Below, piece by piece: positions 1-6,168 of a stretch of DNA of 7,844 nucleotides. Positions within the stretch are counted from its first letter, which is position 1, and each line of letters opens with the position of its first letter. The translations under genes were made by a program, and so were the position numbers. Source of the DNA: Actinomycetota bacterium (GTDB lineage Bacteria > Actinomycetota > Thermoleophilia > UBA2241); the NCBI GenBank assembly GCA_003132645.1, contig PKYM01000033.1:163-8006 (forward strand). The letters run 5' to 3'. The notes beneath the pieces are model-generated. The model worked only from the letters and a program-made list of their open reading frames with translations. It was not told where the DNA came from and did no database searches.

Positions 1-26
1 CAATTGGCCAAGATCTTGGCCAATTG
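1..26. promoter_or_regulatory. Perfect 26-bp palindrome, probable antitoxin operator
   Basis: The two 13-base arms (left arm CAATTGGCCAAGA) are exact reverse complements with no spacer. The site contains two copies of the self-complementary octamer TTGGCCAA separated by GATC. It ends four bases before a strong AAGGAGG ribosome-binding site. In type II toxin-antitoxin loci, palindromes at this position usually bind the antitoxin or the toxin-antitoxin complex for autoregulation. The palindrome is seen directly; the operator role is inferred. It begins at the window edge, so it may be longer than what is visible. Confidence 0.6.
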
Positions 27-29
27 TTC

Positions 30-36
30 AAGGAGG
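30..36 (+). promoter_or_regulatory. Strong Shine-Dalgarno site without a canonical start codon at normal spacing
   Basis: AAGGAGG is a near-perfect anti-16S match. Six bases downstream, in frame with the antitoxin, the codon is GTA (43-45), not GTG or ATG. The first in-frame ATG is at 70, which is 33 bases after the site and too far for normal initiation. A start at 43 would give a ribbon-helix-helix protein of normal N-terminal length. This suggests either a mutated GTG start or non-canonical initiation. Confidence 0.55.
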
Positions 37-69
37 CGCGAAGTAGACCCGCTCGTCCACATCCATTTC

Positions 70-288
70 ATGATCATGCGCAGTCAGAAGGCCCGGCTCC
101 GCGAGCTGTCGGCTCGCGACGATCTGTCGATGGCGAGCTTCGTCCGCGAGGCCATCGACCTCTATCTGCGGGTCGCCGCCGGGCCGGCGGCGAACCAGTT
201 GCGCAATCAAATGCTCGAGTCCGTGGGATCGCTGCCCGTCCTCGCCGACGGCGAGGTCGACGGCGCCGAGCCGCGGGGGTACTGGTGA
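70..288 (+). CDS. VapB-like ribbon-helix-helix antitoxin, start uncertain
   Basis: This is a small protein of about 72 residues from ATG 70, or about 82 if translation begins near 43. The visible core is an N-terminal strand (VHIHF, encoded from about 55), a first helix (SQKARLRELSARD) and a second helix (MASFVREAIDLYL). This is the strand-helix-helix order of RHH antitoxins, which dimerise through the strand and bind operator DNA. The C-terminal half is acidic and ends in YW, as expected for a tail that wraps a PIN toxin. The stop at 286-288 is directly followed by the toxin start at 290, as in vapBC operons. The ATG at 70 has no ribosome-binding site and would drop the DNA-binding strand, whereas a strong site sits upstream before a GTA codon. 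The gene may therefore be damaged. The family call is moderately sure; the start is not. Confidence 0.55.
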   Translation: MIMRSQKARLRELSARDDLSMASFVREAIDLYLRVAAGPAANQLRNQMLESVGSLPVLADGEVDGAEPRGYW

Positions 289-289
289 G

Positions 290-652
290 ATGAGCCCCGC
301 AGCGGCGTTCATCGACGCGGCTCGACTCGTCGCCCTGCTCGACCGCGACGAGCCCGAGCATGGAATCACCGAGAACCTGCTGCGGATCGAACTCAACGCT
401 GGGGCCGCCCTTGTGACATCAAACTACGACGTCGTGAAGGCTTCGCTTGAACTGCAGCGGCGGTACGGGATCGAGGGGCCGCGCCTGCTCCTGCACGGGC
501 TCGTGCCCTGTCTGCACGTCGAATGGTGCACGCGTCGCGACCATCTCGCGGCAGTCGAGGCCCATCTCGCCGACGCGAGCGGCACCAAGGACCTGGTCGA
601 CTGCGTCGCGGGCGAGATCGTGCGCCGGGTCGGAGTCACTCCGATGTTCTGA
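290..652 (+). CDS. PIN-domain (VapC-like) toxin, possibly inactive
   Basis: This protein of 120 residues starts at ATG 290, one base after the antitoxin stop, so the two are likely translationally coupled. VapC toxins are Mg-dependent ribonucleases with a carboxylate cluster of about four acidic residues. The first is visible as Asp9 in FIDAARLVALLD, and another as Asp104 in DLVDC. The segment LVTSNYDVVKASLELQRR matches the family helix where a glutamate is usual, but Lys50 stands there. The chain ends in GVTPMF, where homologues continue with a phrase like F-D-R-H-F containing the last acidic residue. The TGA stop falls at about that Asp position, and the next codons read Gly-His. The catalytic site thus looks incomplete, suggesting a decayed or altered toxin. 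The PIN call rests on motif resemblance only. Confidence 0.6.
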   Translation: MSPAAAFIDAARLVALLDRDEPEHGITENLLRIELNAGAALVTSNYDVVKASLELQRRYGIEGPRLLLHGLVPCLHVEWCTRRDHLAAVEAHLADASGTKDLVDCVAGEIVRRVGVTPMF

Positions 653-778
653 GGCCACCGAGCGCAGCAGGGACGGTGACGAGAGTGCTGGCGGGGGGAG
701 TGCCGGCGAGGGGAGCGGGGCGGGAGCGCGGGGCGGCAGACGAGCGGGGGGAGAGGGCGGGGCGGGCGGCAAAGCCGC
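653..778. other. Convergent gap, G-rich, with potential G-quadruplexes on the plus strand
   Basis: No gene is supported here; open frames in this stretch are low-complexity shadows rich in Pro/Arg/Gly. The plus strand carries nine runs of three or more G between 693 and 766. Two sets meet the short-loop quadruplex pattern: runs at 710-713, 717-720, 722-724 and 730-733 (loops 3, 1, 5), and runs at 746-751, 755-757, 759-762 and 764-766 (loops 3, 1, 1). The gap separates the plus-strand toxin gene from the minus-strand methyltransferase gene. A quadruplex could therefore form in the toxin 3' UTR or in the non-template DNA and help stop converging polymerases. Confidence 0.5.
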
Positions 779-788
779 CTACCCCGCC
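756..788. terminator. Long GC hairpin enclosing the stop codon of the MttB-like gene
   Basis: A 7-bp outer stem (756-762 with 782-788) and a 6-bp inner stem (765-770 with 774-779) are separated by a 2x2 internal loop and closed by a 3-base loop. On the minus strand the UAG stop codon (781-779) lies in the internal loop and at the base of the inner stem. No U-tract follows on either strand, so this is not a classic intrinsic terminator. Its position between convergent genes still fits a bidirectional transcription or RNA-end stabilising element. Confidence 0.45.
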
Positions 789-2269
789 GGCTTCTCGCTT
801 GCCGCGGTGGCGATGATCTCCTCGATGCGCTGGGGGGCGCCGTCGGGGAGCGGCAGGGGGTGGTGGCTGGCGAGGATCTCTTCGATCCTCTCCACCGCCC
901 GCTGGGTCTCGTCGCGACCCTCGGTCTGCCAGGCGTCGTAGGAGCCGCGCACGAAGGCACGCGGCATGAGGAGCTCGCCGTTGCGCAGGTAACGACGCGT
1001 CTCGCGCTCGGCGAGAAAGTGGCCGCCCGGACCGATGCGGCGCGTCACGTCGGCCATCACGTGCTCGTCGTCTAAGGCCACGCCGGCCACGAGGCGGTGG
1101 CCCTGGCGGATGATCTCGGCGTCGAGCACCAGCTTGGGCAGGTAGAGCAGCTGGGCCGAGTCGAGCATTCCGGCGCCGGTCAGCAGATCGGCGCCGGCGA
1201 GCATCGTGGCGAGCGCCATGGGCGCGCCGTCGGAGCCTGCCTGGACGCAAAGCTCCTTGGCGTCGGTGCTCAGGCCGCAGCTCAGCACCGGAAAGCCGTA
1301 GTGGCGGCCCATCTCGGTGAGCGCCAGGTTGAGCAGGATCTCCTCGGGCCCGGCGGTGGCGTAGGTCGAGGTGCGCATGTCCATGACGCCGGCGTTGCCG
1401 ACGTAGACCAGCGGGCAGCCCGGCACGGCGAGCTGCAGGATGGCAAAGGCGGCGAGCTCTTCGGCGTTGGTCTGGACGATCGTGCCGGCCTGGGTGATGG
1501 GCGCGGTAGCGCCGGCCAGGGCCAGGCTGTAGACGGTGATCGGCACGCCCTGCTCGGCGAGCAGGATGGCCGCCTCAAGGCTGTCGGCGTCGTGCTGCAG
1601 GGGGCTCACCGGGCAGTAGACGATCGAGAAGATGGGCCGCTCGGGCCGCCAGAGCCCGCCGGGGCTGGCGGCCGCCAGCATCTCCATCACGTAGGGCACG
1701 TCGGCCGGGTCGGTGACCTCGCCCTCGACGTGCTTGCCGCTGCCGGCGAGCATCGCCTGCAGGCCGCGCAGAGACTGCAGGCGAGGATCCTCGTCGCAGG
1801 GGTAGGCGGTGTACCACAGGACGCCGATCTCATCGAGCGCGTCGGCGACGATCATCGCCTCGAGCAGGTCCTGGGCGGTCGACGGGCGGCGCTCGCCGGT
1901 GCGGTGGTCTAAGCACATGGCGCCCATGCCGTCGTGGGTGGCAAACGAGCGGGTGTGGTCGAGCAGGGCGTCCTTGCCGGGTTCGCGGGCCGCGAGCAAC
2001 ACTGTTTTGGGCGCGCGGGCGATCGCCGACTCGATGAGATCGTCCGGGAACCGGACGATCCGAGTCTCGTCGTCGACCAGGGCGCCCGCGTCTTTGAGCA
2101 GCGCCTGGGCCCGGGCCAGCGGCACGCGCACGCCGACCTCGGCGAGCAGGCGCAGGGACTGCTCGTGGACGTACTCGATGGCGGCCGCGTCGAGCATGCT
2201 CAAGCGCGGCCGCAGCGCGTCGCCGGCAAAGTCGCTCGGCTGCGGCTGCGTCGCGTTAAGGCTGCTCAT
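779..2269 (-). CDS. MttB-superfamily corrinoid methyltransferase without pyrrolysine
   Basis: This 496-residue protein is homologous along its full length to the trimethylamine methyltransferase at 6168-4699. Shared blocks include YCPVSPLQHDA, LAGATAPITQAGTIVQTNAEEL and the C-terminal AGADLLTGAGMLDSAQL. The Pyl site of MttB aligns with Ser334 in CGLSTDAK. The gene therefore belongs to the Pyl-free branch, whose characterised members demethylate quaternary amines (glycine betaine MtgB, proline betaine MtpB, carnitine MtcB). The exact substrate cannot be told from sequence. The likely role is methyl transfer from such an amine to the Co(I) corrinoid protein encoded upstream. The start ATG at 2269 overlaps the permease stop (ATGA). 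There is no good ribosome-binding site before it, so translation is probably coupled. Upstream in-frame starts reaching 2530 would lie inside the permease gene and lack homology. It is the only gene here that ends in UAG. Confidence 0.9.
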   Translation of the reverse strand: MSSLNATQPQPSDFAGDALRPRLSMLDAAAIEYVHEQSLRLLAEVGVRVPLARAQALLKDAGALVDDETRIVRFPDDLIESAIARAPKTVLLAAREPGKDALLDHTRSFATHDGMGAMCLDHRTGERRPSTAQDLLEAMIVADALDEIGVLWYTAYPCDEDPRLQSLRGLQAMLAGSGKHVEGEVTDPADVPYVMEMLAAASPGGLWRPERPIFSIVYCPVSPLQHDADSLEAAILLAEQGVPITVYSLALAGATAPITQAGTIVQTNAEELAAFAILQLAVPGCPLVYVGNAGVMDMRTSTYATAGPEEILLNLALTEMGRHYGFPVLSCGLSTDAKELCVQAGSDGAPMALATMLAGADLLTGAGMLDSAQLLYLPKLVLDAEIIRQGHRLVAGVALDDEHVMADVTRRIGPGGHFLAERETRRYLRNGELLMPRAFVRGSYDAWQTEGRDETQRAVERIEEILASHHPLPLPDGAPQRIEEIIATAASEKPAG

Positions 2270-3882
2270 TCGACCACTGCGGACGGTCCGGGCTCGGTCC
2301 CAGGCGCCGGCTCGATCCCCAGCGCCACGCCGGTCGCAGGCGCCGGAGTCGCGACCGCCAGCAGGTCGCTTTCGCCGACGACGCCCTTCGCCAGGTTGCG
2401 CTTGCCGACCCACCAGAAGACCGTCGCCATGATGATCACGAGGGCGAGTGTGCCGAGCGTGACTTCCTCGAAGAAAGCCCGCGAGGTGCCCCAGTTTGTC
2501 TGCATGTCGTAGCTGCGACCGAGCGACCACTCAAGGGCCCCCGGCCAGAGGAGCGCGATGGCCGTGAGGATGATGATGAATTCGGTGGCGATGACGCACA
2601 ACCACATGACGACGGCGCCGCCCGGAATGCGGTAGGGCCGCGGTCGGTCCGGGTACTTCTTTCGCAGCATGATCACCGACGGCATGATCAGCAGATACTG
2701 CAGTGCCGTCAGGGAGACGACGATCGACAGCATGACGCCGAAGAAGCTGGCGAGGCTGCCGCTGGCCATCGTGAAGACCATGATCACGAAGGCGGAACCG
2801 ACGATGGCGGAGACGATGTTCATGGCGAGGGGTGTGCCGGCCTTGGAGAACTTGCCCAGCCAGAGCGGCGCGGCGCCGTCGAGACCGGCCACCGCCTGGG
2901 TGCGAGCGGCGCCTTGCAGCCACACGCCGCCCGAGCTGAGCAGCGTCAGGATGATCAGGATGCCGAGGATCCAGCCGATTACACCCTGGGCTCCGCCGAG
3001 GACTCCGCTGACGGCCGCGTAGGCGTCGGGAAAGCCGGTGGCGTTGGCGAGCTTGTCGCCAGGGAGGATCAGCAGGATGCCGAAGATGAACGCCAGGGCG
3101 ATGAGCGTCGAATAGATGCCCGAGCGCAGGATCATGGCCGGCACGTCGCGCTTGGGGTTGTGCATCTCCTCAGAGGCGTTGCTGGCCAACTCGAAGCCCA
3201 CAAAGAGGAACTGAATGAGGCCGATGACCGCGAGGAAGCCGGTCAGCGTCGGCGCCATGTCGCTCCAGGTCACCGCCCCCGCGGGCTTGCCGTTCTTGAT
3301 GAGAAACCAGGCCACAAGGATCATGAAAAGGGCCAGAGTGACGATCCTGACGGCGGTGCCGATGATGCCGGTCCAGCGGCCCCATTTGACCTCGATGATG
3401 GACAGGCCGACGATCGCCCACACGACGATGACGCCGATGACGATCGACCAGAATGTACCGATCGTCGTGTGGAACATCAGACCGCTCGAGAGGGTGCCCA
3501 CCGTGACGGCGGCGAGCGTGCCGCCCATCCACGTGGGGTTGGCCATCCAGTAGAAGGTCGCCGTCAGGGCGCCGGCGTAGCGGCCGAAGGCCATGCGGGT
3601 CCACGAGTAGGGTCCGCCTTCCACCGGGAACGCCGCGCCCAGTTCGGCCGAGATCAGGCCGCTGGGCACCAGGTACAGGATCAACCCGAAGACGATCCAG
3701 ACCACGACCTGACCGCCGCCGTAGGCGGCGGTCACCGCATAGGTGTCGAGAGCGATGAACGCGGAGATGGTGAAGCAGATAAGGTCGAAGCGCGACAGCA
3801 CTTTCTTGAGCTTCTTGCGCTCCTTGCCCATGGCGTGGGCCAATGGCGCGGACCCCCCGGACGTCGTGACCTCGCTAGCCAT
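2266..3882 (-). CDS. APC-superfamily amino acid/amine permease
   Basis: This is an integral membrane protein of 538 residues with about 12 hydrophobic segments (first near 34-52, last near 472-491) and a charged cytoplasmic N-terminus (KERKKLKK). Family marks are the first-helix region FDLICFTISAFIALDTYAV, the loop EGGPYSWTRMAFGRYAG near 88-104, and the motif GFELASNASEEMHNPKRDVP near 229-248. These place it in the amino acid-polyamine-organocation group of secondary transporters. It lies between the corrinoid protein and the MttB-like gene and overlaps the latter by ATGA, so it probably imports a methylated amine or exports the demethylated product. It does not look like the archaeal MttP/MtbP permeases. 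The ATG at 3882 has AGGGGG seven bases upstream. The C-terminal tail after about 505 is Ala/Pro-rich and poorly conserved-looking. Family is sure; substrate is inferred from context. Confidence 0.85.
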   Translation of the reverse strand: MASEVTTSGGSAPLAHAMGKERKKLKKVLSRFDLICFTISAFIALDTYAVTAAYGGGQVVVWIVFGLILYLVPSGLISAELGAAFPVEGGPYSWTRMAFGRYAGALTATFYWMANPTWMGGTLAAVTVGTLSSGLMFHTTIGTFWSIVIGVIVVWAIVGLSIIEVKWGRWTGIIGTAVRIVTLALFMILVAWFLIKNGKPAGAVTWSDMAPTLTGFLAVIGLIQFLFVGFELASNASEEMHNPKRDVPAMILRSGIYSTLIALAFIFGILLILPGDKLANATGFPDAYAAVSGVLGGAQGVIGWILGILIILTLLSSGGVWLQGAARTQAVAGLDGAAPLWLGKFSKAGTPLAMNIVSAIVGSAFVIMVFTMASGSLASFFGVMLSIVVSLTALQYLLIMPSVIMLRKKYPDRPRPYRIPGGAVVMWLCVIATEFIIILTAIALLWPGALEWSLGRSYDMQTNWGTSRAFFEEVTLGTLALVIIMATVFWWVGKRNLAKGVVGESDLLAVATPAPATGVALGIEPAPGTEPGPSAVVE

Positions 3883-3978
3883 TCCTCTACCCCCTGGTGT
3901 GGTGGGACGGCATGCGCCCCATCGTCGAGTTCCGCCGGATCCTTGCAGATGCGCGAAGGCTCGTGGATCCTTGAATGC
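3883..3978 (-). repeat. Intergenic spacer with a 9-bp direct repeat
   Basis: The 96-base gap between the corrinoid protein and permease genes holds two copies of GGATCCTTG (plus strand 3937-3945 and 3965-3973) at a 28-base period. The core GGATCC is itself palindromic. No terminator with a U-tract and no clear promoter is visible. It may be a protein-binding site, an RNA-processing site or a chance repeat. Confidence 0.35.
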
Positions 3979-4620
3979 TCATGCCGTTGCCGCCTGTGCG
4001 GCGAGTGCTTTTGCCCTATCGACCGCCATGCCGGCGTTGGCCCCGTAGCCGTCGGCGCCGAGCTCGTCGGCGAAGGCCTGCGTGACGGGCGCCCCGCCGA
4101 CCATCACCTTGACCTGCTCCCTGAGTCCGGCCGCTTTGAGGGCGGCCAGCGTCTCCGCCATGTGGGGCAGGGTAGTGGTGAGCAGGGCGCTCATGCCGAC
4201 GATCGCCGGCGCGTGCTCCTTGACCGCCTCGACGAACTGCTGCGTCGTGACGCCGGTGCCGAGGTTGACGACCTCGAAGCCGGCGCCCTGCAGGAGCATG
4301 CCGACCAGATTCTTGCCGATGTCGTGCAGGTCGCCTTCGACCGTGCCCAGCACGACCGTGCCCAGGCCGGCGCCCTCGCCCTCGCCGAGATGCGGCTTGA
4401 GGATGTCGAGGGCGCCCTGCATGGTGCGTGCGCTGAGCAGCACCTCGGGAATGAAGCACTCGCCGGAGCGCATGCGCGCGCCGACCACCTCCATGCCGGG
4501 CAGCAGGGCGTCGTCTAAGATCTCGCGGGCCGGCGTGCCGGCGGCCAGCAGCGCCTGGGTGAGGGCGTTCACCAGGTCGGCGTTGCCGGCGATCAGGGCC
4601 TGCGTGAGTTGCTCCTTCAT
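3979..4620 (-). CDS. mttC: Methylamine corrinoid protein (MttC/MtbC type)
   Basis: This is a 213-residue cobalamin-binding methyl carrier. Residues 1-85 form the helical cap domain, with the typical stretch SGECFIPEVLLSA near 52-64. Residues from about 88 form the Rossmann-like B12 domain. The DxHxxG signature is present as D97-L-H99-D-I-G102, where His99 is the expected lower cobalt ligand. The downstream family marks MSALLTTT (143-150) and GGAPVT (175-180) line the nucleotide tail pocket. The protein accepts methyl groups from the methyltransferases of the operon and presents methyl-Co(III) to a second methyltransferase that is not in the window. It is the only corrinoid protein here, although three methyltransferases surround it, so it may be shared. 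The ATG at 4620 is preceded by AAGGGG at normal spacing. MttC is chosen because it follows mttB; MtbC cannot be excluded. Confidence 0.9.
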   Translation of the reverse strand: MKEQLTQALIAGNADLVNALTQALLAAGTPAREILDDALLPGMEVVGARMRSGECFIPEVLLSARTMQGALDILKPHLGEGEGAGLGTVVLGTVEGDLHDIGKNLVGMLLQGAGFEVVNLGTGVTTQQFVEAVKEHAPAIVGMSALLTTTLPHMAETLAALKAAGLREQVKVMVGGAPVTQAFADELGADGYGANAGMAVDRAKALAAQAATA

Positions 4621-4698
4621 GTGTCCCCTTTCGGGCGTCTGTCCGAGTCGCGCGTCGGTGCCATGCGGTCCTTCGGTGTCGTTCAGGCCGCGCCCTCC

Positions 4699-6168
4699 TC
4701 AGGCGACGCCGACGAGGCGGTCGGTCTCTTCGACGATGGCGTGGATGCGTTGTTTGACATCGTCGTCTAACTGCACCGGCTGGTAGTCGGCCAGCACCTC
4801 GCGGGCCTTGGCCAGACAGCGGGCGTGCAGGTCGGTGGCGCCGCGCTCCTCCCATTCCTCGCGCACCCGGCGGTCGAGGAACTCGGGCTGGGAGAGCTCG
4901 CGCATGTGGCGCAGGGTGGCGTCCAGCGAGAGGAAGTCGCCGAAGGCGCCCACCTGGGCGATGTCGTCGACAGCCAGCGTCTCGTCTGAGACCGCGATGC
5001 CGCCGACGCAGTGCTTGATCATGCGCGCGAACTCGTTGTCCATGACGAACTGCCCGCAATCAAAGGTGACGCCCGACTCGATCATCCCCGAACCGTAGAT
5101 CAGGTTGGCTCCTGCCAACGCTGCCATGATGCCGGTGAGGGTCTTCTCGTGGCCGACCTGCGCGTCACCGAGTTTGGAATCTGCCTACAACCCGGCGACG
5201 AAGCTCGGCAGCAGGTAGCGTCTGGCCATCTGGGCCACGGCGGCGCTGATCATGGCGAGCTCGGGCGAGCCCACGCAGGCAGCCGCGAGCTTTAAGTCCA
5301 TGGCCGTGGTCGAGCTTCCGTAGATGCAGGGCGTGCCGCGCTCGGTGAGCTGGGCCAGGGTGATGCCGGAAAGCACCTCGGCGTTGTGGGTGACCAGCGT
5401 GCCGGCCAGTGTGACCGGCGACGAACCGCCGGCCATCGCCATGCTGAGGATGTTGTTGGGGATGCGCCAGCGGGCCGTCTCGATGATCACCTCGGTGGCC
5501 TCGTGAGGCAGCTTGAGCGGACTCACCGGGCAGACGCCGTTGTAGACGATCGGCCGGCGGCGCAGCTCGTCCTCGCCGCCGACTATCTCGGCCGCCATGC
5601 GGAAGATGGCGCGGGTCTCGATGCGCGAGAGCGGGCCGATGCCGATCGGCTTGGTGGTGTTCAGGTACTGCGCCTCGGCATTGTGCACGGCGCAGGTCTC
5701 GGGCGGCACGTCCCTGGCGCCGACGGCGATCTCATGCGTGTCGATGTCGGACAGATAGTCGTTGAGGCGGGCGATGTCGGCGACGTCTGCCTTGGTCGAG
5801 TCGCGCAACTCGCCGGTGTACGGGTCGACCACCCTGATGCCCTCGCTGAAGTTGGTGAAGGCGACCCGGCCGGGTTCGAGCACGATGTCGTTCTTGGGAT
5901 CACGGCCGCAGAGCACGAACTTGCTCGGCGCCGAGCGCAGGGCGTCTTCGACCACGTGCGGCGGCAGGCAGACGATATGGCTCTCGCGGTCGACGTCGCA
6001 GCCGCCGTCGGCGAAGATGTCGAGCGCCTCGTCGGCCTCGACGAACACCCCGGTGCGCTCGAGCACCTCGAGGCTGGCGAGATGGATGTCGCTGAGCTCG
6101 GACTCGGTGAAGACGTTGAGGCTCAGGCCGCCGCTGCGCGGCCGCCCGGCGAACAGGTTGCGTTTCAC
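4699..6168 (-). CDS. mttB: Trimethylamine methyltransferase with in-frame UAG (pyrrolysine 328)
   Basis: The 489-residue product, reading one UAG as pyrrolysine, matches the usual MttB length of about 490-500. The enzyme is a TIM-barrel protein that transfers a methyl group from trimethylamine to a Co(I) corrinoid protein, releasing dimethylamine. The UAG (5187-5185) is codon 328. It sits in the family phrase GL-O-ADSKLGDAQVGHEKT, after which homology continues to the natural TGA stop. The first ATG after the UAG is at 5127, so a separate downstream gene would lose conserved residues. Upstream blocks include PVSPLKLPHEATE and AMAGGSSPVTLAGTLVTHNAE. The start is GTG at 6168, overlapping the mtbB stop as GTGA, with GGAGG seven bases before it inside mtbB. 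A 78-base gap follows before the corrinoid gene. Pyrrolysine is inferred from family and position; the UAG is seen directly. Confidence 0.95.
5185..5187 (-). other. In-frame UAG, predicted pyrrolysine codon 328 of MttB
   Basis: The codon is TAG on the minus strand with context GCC GGG TTG TAG GCA GAT. It coincides with the family's catalytic pyrrolysine (residue 334 in Methanosarcina barkeri MttB). The UAG is a clean substitution at one site, with no frame change on either side. Confidence 0.93.

Noticed and set aside
419..778. Functional C-terminal domain of the MttB-like protein reached by UAG read-through
   Set aside because: The extension is low-complexity, Pro-rich and antisense to the toxin gene. 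It is kept only as a question about termination, not annotated as coding.
1097..1912. Long plus-strand open frames opposite the methyltransferases, such as 1097-1912, 2914-4518, 5386-6330 and 6237-7262
   Set aside because: These are typical antisense shadows of GC-rich genes, with His/Gly/Asp/Arg-rich low-complexity translations and no recognisable domains.
2270..2530. N-terminal extension of the MttB-like protein from a GTG at 2530
   Set aside because: The extra 87 residues are Arg/His-rich, read inside the permease gene in another frame, and have no family counterpart. The ATG at 2269 gives a normal MttB length and an ATGA overlap.
4621..4698. Terminator or small RNA between mttB and the corrinoid gene
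   Set aside because: Only weak 4-bp pairings were found, with no U-tract and no promoter. It looks like a plain intra-operon spacer.
4699..6168. mttB as two separate genes or a pseudogene split by a nonsense mutation
   Set aside because: The UAG sits exactly at the family's pyrrolysine site, both sides are conserved in the same frame, and mtbB shows the same pattern at its own Pyl site.
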